Shown here piece after piece: positions 7,576 through 12,574 of a stretch of 12,574 nucleotides of DNA. The translations under genes and the position numbers were made by a program. Each line of letters opens with the position of its first letter. Position 1 is the first letter of the stretch. This DNA is from Pavlovales sp. CCMP2436 (lineage: Eukaryota > Haptophyta > Pavlovophyceae > Pavlovales). The notes under the pieces were generated by a model. The model made no database searches and was not told the origin of the DNA. It saw only the letters and a list, made by a program, of their open reading frames with translations. The stretch spans positions 2,220 through 14,793 of the forward strand of contig MU631511.1 in NCBI GenBank assembly GCA_026770615.1, given 5' to 3'.

Positions 7576-7833
7576 ATGTTCAGGTCGATCGCGTTAGTGT
7601 CGGCGATTAAGGGCACCATCGTGGGCACGGTCGTCAGCAGGTCTACGATCCCGGCAATCGAGAAGCCTACCAAGCCCTCCACCACAGCCGCCGTCGCCGC
7701 CAACGGCTCTTTGGACGTCGACTTGACCGCTGTCGACGACGTCGAGATGGGCGGCGAGGCGACGAACGGCGAAGCAGCGCCCTTCCCTTCTGCTGCCTGC
7801 CTCCCACTTCCCGCTCTTTCTCCAGCGGTCAGG
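7576..7833 (+). CDS. Possible first exon, product unknown
   Basis: ATG at 7576 opens 86 codons that end exactly before a good donor, AGG|GTATGT at 7834. The central part (AAVAANGSLDVDLTAVDDVE) has GC-rich third positions and an acidic character, like a real exon. The N-terminus MFRSIALVSAIKGTIVGTVV is hydrophobic with an early Arg and could be a signal or transit peptide. The minus strand of the same stretch is also open, so strand choice rests on the start/donor pair and codon pattern. I found no matching downstream exon: the next acceptors (for example ...GGCAG near 8060) lead to early stops in the needed phase. Confidence 0.3.
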
Positions 7834-7911
7834 GTATGTCGCGCTCGGCTGCTAGCGCGCATGGCCGTGCTGCGTAGCGGCGTACCAACGATTGCTGGAT
7901 GAGTTGCTTCT

Positions 7912-7992
<81 letters not shown>

Positions 7993-8538
7993 TTTTTAAA
8001 AGGTGATTGGCTTACACCTGTCGGGCTGTTATTAATATCATCTCCGTCTCGCTGGCAGAGGTGTTGTCGATAGCCCAATTCTGCCGGCGTCAGCAGTTGT
8101 TAAAGTTGGGCTTCTCGATCATGGTATAAGCGAATGACCTTCTCTGCTGTGTGCTGGCATGAAGCTCTCAGACCCAGACCTTAATTGAAAACTGCTGAGC
8201 CGCTAAGTAATAATAAACGAATTAGAGTCTAAGTATAGTGGTATATGCTCAAGGTGCCATCTCCAGACAGCCCGAGTCAAATGTTGGTGGCGGATAGCGC
8301 ATAAGCCACAACAGCGCGGGATTCAATTGGAAATCATTCATGTGCAGGGCAGGACCTCACATCGGCGACACGGTCGAGCCAGCTGTCGTCAGAGACTGAG
8401 AGCAGCAAGCAAGAGCAGAAGATATGCCGCTTGGCCTTCATCTGGGGCAAGGAGGAATTCTTCGGCTGATGGTGCGCGGTCGAGTTCTGGGCCGCTCAGC
8501 GGGTGCCCCTCCGTGCGGTGGCGTCACGAGGGACACGC
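7834..8538. other. Gene-poor spacer with a (TA)n tract
   Basis: This holds a 70-base TA microsatellite and otherwise mixed-composition sequence with only short open frames. A stretch near 8420-8445 reads KICRLAFIWGKEEFFG before a stop after a possible CAG acceptor, but nothing ties it to a neighbour. I see no RNA gene. Confidence 0.5.
7914..7983. repeat. (TA)n microsatellite
   Basis: About 35 TA units with a single G interruption near 7960, followed by a short TG run. It explains the Ile/Tyr repeats in translations of either strand. Confidence 0.95.
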
Positions 8539-9737
8539 TTACGCCACGGCGGCGCTGAGCGCGTCCATGATCAGCTTCTCCTGCGAGGGGGTGCGCTCGA
8601 GGGTCGGCGAGGAGAGGAGGGCGGTCAGCGCGATGCGGCGGGACCAGCTGCTCGACACCTGGATGAGGCGCACGATACAGACGACATTGGTGAAGTCGAC
8701 GGTGGGCTTGCTGAGCTTGTCCAGCTTGAGGGGGAAGTGGCAGATCTCGTTGTCGAGACGCTCGAGCGAAAGGCAGAAGGGCGAGGTGAGACTGCCGTTC
8801 AACAGGATGCCGGTATACGCACATCGGCCGCGCTGCGTGATGAACTTCTTCTGGAGCTCGCAGCAGAGCAGCCCGTTGTAGCCGCCGAAGAGGTCCTTGA
8901 ACGCCTTGATGTGCGCGTTGCTCCAGCCGTTGCGCTTCGCGTCGTTCTCCACAGCCAAGAGTATGTTGGCGAAGATGCGCTTGTTGTGGTGCTCGCTGCC
9001 GCCCGTGAAGATCTCCTGGACGCGCGTGATGACGTCCTCCTCGTCCTTGAGGCGCTCCGCAGCGAGCTCGAGGGTCGGCTCGTCGAACTCGCGTCGCATC
9101 TGCTTGAACATCTGCGTGAAGTGGGCGCGCAGGTAGCCCGCGCCGTAGGTCTCGCGCTCGACTACGTTACAGCGTGCAGAAATCAGCTCCACGTTGTCCT
9201 CGCCGTGACTCGGGTCCTTGTTATCGATGCGGTTGAGCGAGAAGGGCCACTCGCCATCGCTGTTCCGGGTGAAGCGCATGCCGGAGATGGTGCAGCGCGG
9301 GTAGCCATCGGTGTCCTTGAGGGCGTTGAGCATCTCCACGAGCCACGGCAGATCAGCAACGCCGAGGTACTTGCCGTCGGCGCCTTTGTGGTGACCGATG
9401 TGGCCGAGCGTGTGGTGCGAATCGAGTTGCCGACCTGCAGGATGCCGCCTCCGTGCACGTTGGGGTCCCAGAAGCCGCCCTTCCGCCGCTTCAATACTTT
9501 GATCTCATTGGGCGCCCGCTGCATCTTCTGCACGTGCGTCAGCTCCTCCTCGGGCACCTTCGTCTTGAGGCCACGGACGCGGCCCTTCTGCTGCTCGACG
9601 GGCGGCAGGCCGTAGTCGCCGAGGGTCCACTCGAGCGCGTTGGGCGGGGCGCCCTCCTCCATCTGCTGCTCGACGGGCGGCAGGCCGTAGTCGCCGAGGG
9701 TCTGCTCGAGTGCGTTGTGCGGGGCGCCCTCCTCCAT
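8539..9737 (-). CDS. HNH-like nuclease-family protein, frameshifted
   Basis: The minus-strand frame from ATG 9737 gives two tandem copies of MEEGAPxNALExTLGDYGLP, then a basic region (KVLKRRKGGFWDPNVHGGG). Near 9418-9435 the coding sense moves to another frame, continuing HHTLGHIGHHKGADGKYLG to the TAA at 8539-8541. Two cysteine-containing HNH-like modules follow: CTISG...PFSLNRIDN...EDNVELISARCN, then CAYTG...SLERLDN...VDFTNVVCIV. In phage and mobile-element HNH proteins the S-L-x-R-I/L-D pattern ends the first strand of the metal-binding finger. The usual catalytic His is not obvious, so activity is uncertain and DNA binding may be all that remains. Third positions are GC-rich. The frame stays open upstream of 9737 to about 9832 without another ATG. 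A real frameshift or a one-base sequencing error are both possible; there is no room for an ordinary intron. Confidence 0.65.
9588..9737 (-). repeat. 75-bp tandem duplication in the HNH-like gene
   Basis: 9588-9662 and 9663-9737 are adjacent copies with about six differences. Each encodes 25 residues beginning MEEGAP and ending GLPPVEQQ. A degenerate partial third unit (LPHNAVSLLM) precedes them on the minus strand. The length is a multiple of three, so the frame is kept. The duplication also repeats a possible start codon. Confidence 0.9.
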
Positions 9738-9837
9738 CAGAAGCGAGACGGCGTTGTGCGGGAGTTGCGCGGGAAATTGCGCCGGTGCATGCGAGGCGTT
9801 GAAAATTGCGGCGCGGATCGCTAGTTACTTTCTTAGT

Positions 9838-10384
9838 TTGTTAGAGCAAGCAATATTTAGTATGATTAATATTAGTTATTATTATTTTAGGATAGGGACA
9901 TGGTGCCAGACGTAGAGTCGGACTTAAGGCTCAAACCGCGAAGAATTAACGTGACCGACTCGTTCGACTACGCGAGTTCCTCAATCTTGATCAGACCCCG
10001 CCGCGCCAATTCGGACGAGTGCTGACCGCAATTCCGTCATCGATACATCAGTGCTGCGCTGTCGGCTGAGTCCGTCCACTGCCAAGTGCCAAGTACCAAG
10101 ATCTTGCGCGCTTATAGGATCGCGAATTTTGATTCCAATTTATAAACTTATTTTAGTTGTTCACATACAGACAGGAGCTTATTATTCTTTTCACTCGTTC
10201 GTTTGTAAGTGAATAATTAAAAGAAGTTTATAAATTGGAATCAAAATTGAGTTTACAAAATCGTATAAATATAAGTGTATTATTATATTAGAGAATATAG
10301 AATGTATACTATTACCAATATAATATGCCCAAATCATAGTATCGGTATTATATCATGAGTATTATAATGATATTATATAAACTA
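9838..10384. other. AT-rich spacer or intron
   Basis: No gene is supported here. 9838-9895 and 10250-10384 are strongly AT-rich, while 9900-10120 is of mixed composition with only short open frames. If the FAD-protein exon at 10636-10401 (-) continues, this stretch should contain its first intron, but I found no downstream exon with the motifs expected after GGRMSTRR. Confidence 0.45.
10125..10248. repeat. Perfect 25-bp inverted repeat
   Basis: 10125-10149 (starting AATTTTGATTCCAATTTATA) and 10224-10248 are exact reverse complements separated by 74 bases. The spacer carries a looser internal complementarity (CTTTTCACT against AGTGAATAATTAAAAG). This could be a very small MITE or a folded intron segment; no target duplication is evident. 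Confidence 0.75.
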
Positions 10385-10636
10385 CTAAAATAAATAAGAC
10401 CTCGTGCGGCGAGTGGACATGCGCCCCCCAGGGCCTCGCCCGGCCTCGAAAACGGTCACGTCGTGCAGCTTGCTCAGGATCTCTCCGCACGAGGCGGCTG
10501 TGATGCCTGATCCCTGAATCGCGATTCGCATCGACTGGGCCCCGCGCATCGCCGCTGAGGCGAGGAGCAAACGGGCTGCTGCGTCACGCATCGAGCGTGT
10601 GGCCCCGCGTACCTGCGCGAGTACCGGGAGCAGCAC
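10385..10636 (-). CDS. N-terminal exon of a renalase/amine-oxidase-like FAD protein
   Basis: The minus-strand frame contains MRIAIQGSGITAASCGEILS followed by KLHDVTVFEAGRGPGGRMST. This is the dinucleotide-binding Rossmann start (here GxGxxA rather than GxGxxG), the acidic residue ending the second strand (E64 of the open frame) and the GPGGRMSTRR signature typical of renalase-like FAD/NAD(P)-dependent amine oxidoreductases. The ATG at 10531 puts the Rossmann strand at the very N-terminus; an ATG at 10591 would add an Arg/Ala-rich leader that could be a transit peptide. The frame hits TAG at 10385, but coding sense ends near 10401, where GAG|GTCTTA is a possible though poor donor. A full protein of this family is roughly 330 aa or more, so at least three quarters is missing. 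No later exon was found, hence a truncated gene or one with a long intron. Confidence 0.55.
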   Translation of the reverse strand: MLLPVLAQVRGATRSMRDAAARLLLASAAMRGAQSMRIAIQGSGITAASCGEILSKLHDVTVFEAGRGPGGRMSTRRTRSYLF

Positions 10637-10641
10637 TCAGT

Positions 10642-11383
10642 CTATCTGGGATTGAAGACCAGTTCATTCAGGTTGAACGTGATCACGTCCAGATTGGGCA
10701 AGGGTGCTGCTGCTCGCGCCCCGAACTCCACTCGTACCTGTAGCTTGAAGCACCAGAGGCAAGCTCGGCTGCGGACTCCGCGGTGGGTCGGTGACGGACG
10801 GCTGGGCGTGGTGGTTGGCAGGGCTCGGGCTTCGCCTCTCCGCGCGCTCCGCGCTCCCCGCACAGAAGTTGCGCGAATAAACACGGGCGAACGCCTGCAA
10901 TGTAATTTCACGGTACAATGAAATTCAGCTGATCGCTTTGAAACGTTCAGGTCGAGCGAGTGAAACGTCGCAATGAAAATAGCTGCAGATGATAATATAT
11001 AATTTGATGATACGTCACCGCTGGGATCACCAATGGACTCGCTTGCTCGCGCACTGTCGGGCGGCCCCGCGTTGCGCAGCGACTCCAGCGCTTTGTTTTC
11101 GGCTTCCTCATCATCCACCACTTCTAGCAGCTCCCCAATTCGGCGTAGCGCGTAGGAGCCTGCGTCGGAGCGCTTAGATCAGCCTGACTTGAACTTGAAA
11201 CGTACCGCCAGCCCGAACCCCCAACATTAATATAATTTGATGAGCGCTCATCAAGAAACCAACCCGTGGGTACGGACGCGGACTACGCAGCCGCTTGAAG
11301 GAGTCAGCCTTCTGCATCCGGATCTCTTGTTGAAGGGGCTCGGGAACCATGACTTTCTTTTCGCTTTCCCCCGTGAAACTCAA
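10642..11383 (-). CDS. Probable spliced gene of unknown function
   Basis: Two minus-strand segments join in phase. 11383-11287 encodes SEKKVMVPEPLQQEIRMQKA and DSFKRL. 11159-10642 starts SYALRRIGELLEVVDDEEAE and ends NLDVITFNLNELVFNPR before TAG 10642-10644. The donor is CTGC|GTAGTC (11286) and the acceptor GACGCAG|GCT (11160/11159). The junction makes a continuous acidic/basic helical stretch. Between about 11018 and 10983 a 36-base AT-rich piece with GT...CAG ends is also a multiple of three, so it could be a tiny in-frame intron. The Arg/Pro-rich middle (about 10750-10880) is less convincing and may be intronic. No ATG was found for the first segment, so more 5' exons are likely. I recognise no family. 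The stop lies within 55-110 bases of the possible starts of the FAD-protein exon on the same strand. Confidence 0.35.
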
Positions 11384-11922
11384 TATTCAATATATTGATC
11401 GCCCAGCGAAAATTTCGGTGATGCCCTCGCTAGTTCCATAGTCCCTGCCGAAGCTCTATCCATCTTTTCTAAGCTTTCTCGACCTTTCCATCGCATGTCA
11501 CGTAATAAGGGTGACCGCCATCGTGAATTTTTTTTAATAAAATGGGCCCCTTAAGCAACCCGTGCCGCGCTCATGCTCGTGATGAGACCTAGAGGCGGTG
11601 AGGTGGGCGGCTACCATCAGTTGTCCGCTGGAGAACATGCGTGCGCCCCACATCCGTTCTACGCGTCCGCACAACTTGCCCACGCGCTCGTGTGCAGCCG
11701 ACGAGGCACGAAGAGCCGTGCTCCATGCTGCGTGCAGACCGCAGCTTGCTGCTTGGCCGTCCAGCCCGCTTTACGCGCGGCGAGTGCTTGTGCTCGCTCA
11801 GGTCGCCGCGTGATTGAGCGTAAACGCCCGCGAGCGGCCCGCGAGCGGTCCCGCCTCGACGCTCAAGGACGCAAGGACGCAAAGACGCGGGGGGTGCCTC
11901 GCACGCGTAGCACGCACGCGTC
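11384..11922. other. No supported gene
   Basis: 11384-11560 is AT-rich to mixed and may contain upstream exons of the minus-strand gene, for example SFGRDYGTSEGITEIFAGR near 11405-11460 (-), which I cannot connect. 11570-11922 is GC-rich and open in several frames on both strands at once, with Arg/Ala/Cys-rich translations, which is what non-coding GC-rich DNA gives. Confidence 0.45.
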
Positions 11923-12369
11923 GTGAGCATCGGCCGGGCACAGTCGAACGAGGCTGCACAGATTCAGCAGCCGGTTTCTCCGGTCGTCAATGCTGCGCCC
12001 GATGGCGCCGAAGCGTGCCGATGTGGCTATCCTGCCAGAGCTGTCACGCTGTCTTCGTCAGAGCTCGCTGGAGCCGCTCTTGCCGAGCTCATCGGAAGCG
12101 AAGCTGTTCTCGCAGACAACGTGTCGGAGCTTGCCCATTACGTCTAGTCAGTCTCCTCGAAATCGACGGATGCCTCAGGCATGTACGCACTCCGGGCATT
12201 CAGCCCGAGCGATTGAGCGCGGCAGATCCATGACTCGCTCACCGTGGCTCACGGGCACGTTCGGCGGGCTGACGACTAGCCCCGAGCTGAGCGGGCGAAG
12301 GTGCCCTGCTCGGAGAAGAAATGCTCTGACGTACAAGGGATCGCGGGCAACAAGAAGCCGTACCATTAA
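11923..12369 (+). pseudogene. Degraded open frame, unknown origin
   Basis: One plus-strand frame reads protein-like for almost 450 bases but is broken by stops near 12145, 12211 and 12280. Segments include GAEACRCGYPARAVTLSSSE, LAGAALAELIGSEAVLADNV and AKVPCSEKKCSDVQGIAGNK. Other frames are open too, so strand and frame are not certain. No family is recognised. It could be a mobile-element relic. Confidence 0.2.
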
Positions 12370-12460
12370 GAAGCTGAGCCTCGTTTTTTTGCATTGTCTG
12401 TATGTAATTTAAGCAAACTTAAGCATTGTTTGTATGTACTTTGCTAAGAAGCTCAGCCTC
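12367..12460. repeat. Nested direct repeats (A-B-B-A order)
   Basis: Unit A, TAAGAAGCTGAGCCTC, is at 12367-12382 and, with one change, at 12445-12460. Unit B, GCATTGTCTGTATGTAATTT, is at 12391-12410 and, with two changes, at 12423-12442. All are in the same orientation, and a small palindrome TTAAG/CTTAA lies between the B copies. The order suggests two overlapping duplications. Confidence 0.6.
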
Positions 12461-12574
12461 AAGCTCAAAATTCGCCCTTCGTATTGCCCCGATCCCCTGT
12501 ATCCTGCGGGTGCGCTAACGTAGCCATCGTCACCCGCGAGCATAGCGGCGGGGCAGTGAGGAGGGGGAGTTAGG
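12461..12574. other. Right edge, nothing recognised
   Basis: A short mixed-composition sequence ends in a purine-rich run. No open frame, repeat or RNA gene is evident. Confidence 0.4.

Noticed and set aside
7533..8078. Minus-strand open frame of 181 codons
   Set aside because: Its middle is the (TA)n tract read as Ile/Tyr, and the hydrophobic C-terminal part is antisense to the better-supported plus-strand exon candidate. Not fully excluded.
8503..9615. Longest open frame of the window (370 codons, plus strand)
   Set aside because: It is antisense to the HNH-like gene. The minus strand shows recognisable motifs and GC-rich third positions, and high GC suppresses stops on the opposite strand. 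The translation is a low-information Leu/Val/Glu/Arg mix.
11573..11926. GC-rich open frames on both strands
   Set aside because: Several overlapping frames are equally open, with Arg/Ala/Cys-rich, motif-free translations; no start, splice or homology signal favours one.

Overview
The window looks like nuclear DNA of a eukaryotic microalga or related protist. The main gene is split by many GT-AG introns. Its exons are strongly GC-rich at third codon positions, while the introns are AT-rich and full of microsatellites. There are no bacterial operons, tRNAs, rRNAs or CRISPR arrays that I can support. The best protein matches (a plant-type RING protein, an HNH-like protein with SLNRIDN/SLERLDN motifs, and a renalase-like FAD/NAD-binding N-terminus) suit an alga, but I cannot name the lineage.

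Layout. 166-357 (+) may be the last exon of an upstream gene. 773-5848 (+) is the centrepiece: I assembled a nine-exon model whose splice phases all agree. It encodes about 755 aa with a ubiquitin-interacting motif, a C3HC4 RING finger, a small WG..G...GRRAARP block, a long Ser/Pro/Gly-rich linker and a lysine-rich/acidic tail. Its introns hold a degraded antisense coding remnant (about 1875-2130), drifting trinucleotide repeats (3223-3406) and a large, almost perfect foldback (4959-5089 with 5270-5401).

5932-6874 is bounded by 26-bp terminal inverted repeats and looks like a non-autonomous DNA transposon. It carries a broken chromodomain-like sequence on the minus strand. 7110-7532 (+) is an unassigned open frame with codon use unlike the neighbouring exons. 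7576-7833 (+) is a possible exon, followed by a long (TA)n tract.

The right-hand part is mostly minus strand. 9737-8539 encodes a protein with two HNH-like modules, a 75-bp tandem duplication near its N-terminus and one frameshift. 10636-10385 is the N-terminal exon of a renalase/amine-oxidase-like FAD protein with no continuation found. 11383-10642 is a probable unrecognised spliced gene. The last 1.2 kb holds only weak, decayed open frames and a small repeat cluster.

The genes do not form an obvious pathway. The picture is one well-preserved ubiquitin-ligase gene beside a mosaic of mobile-element remnants and partial genes.
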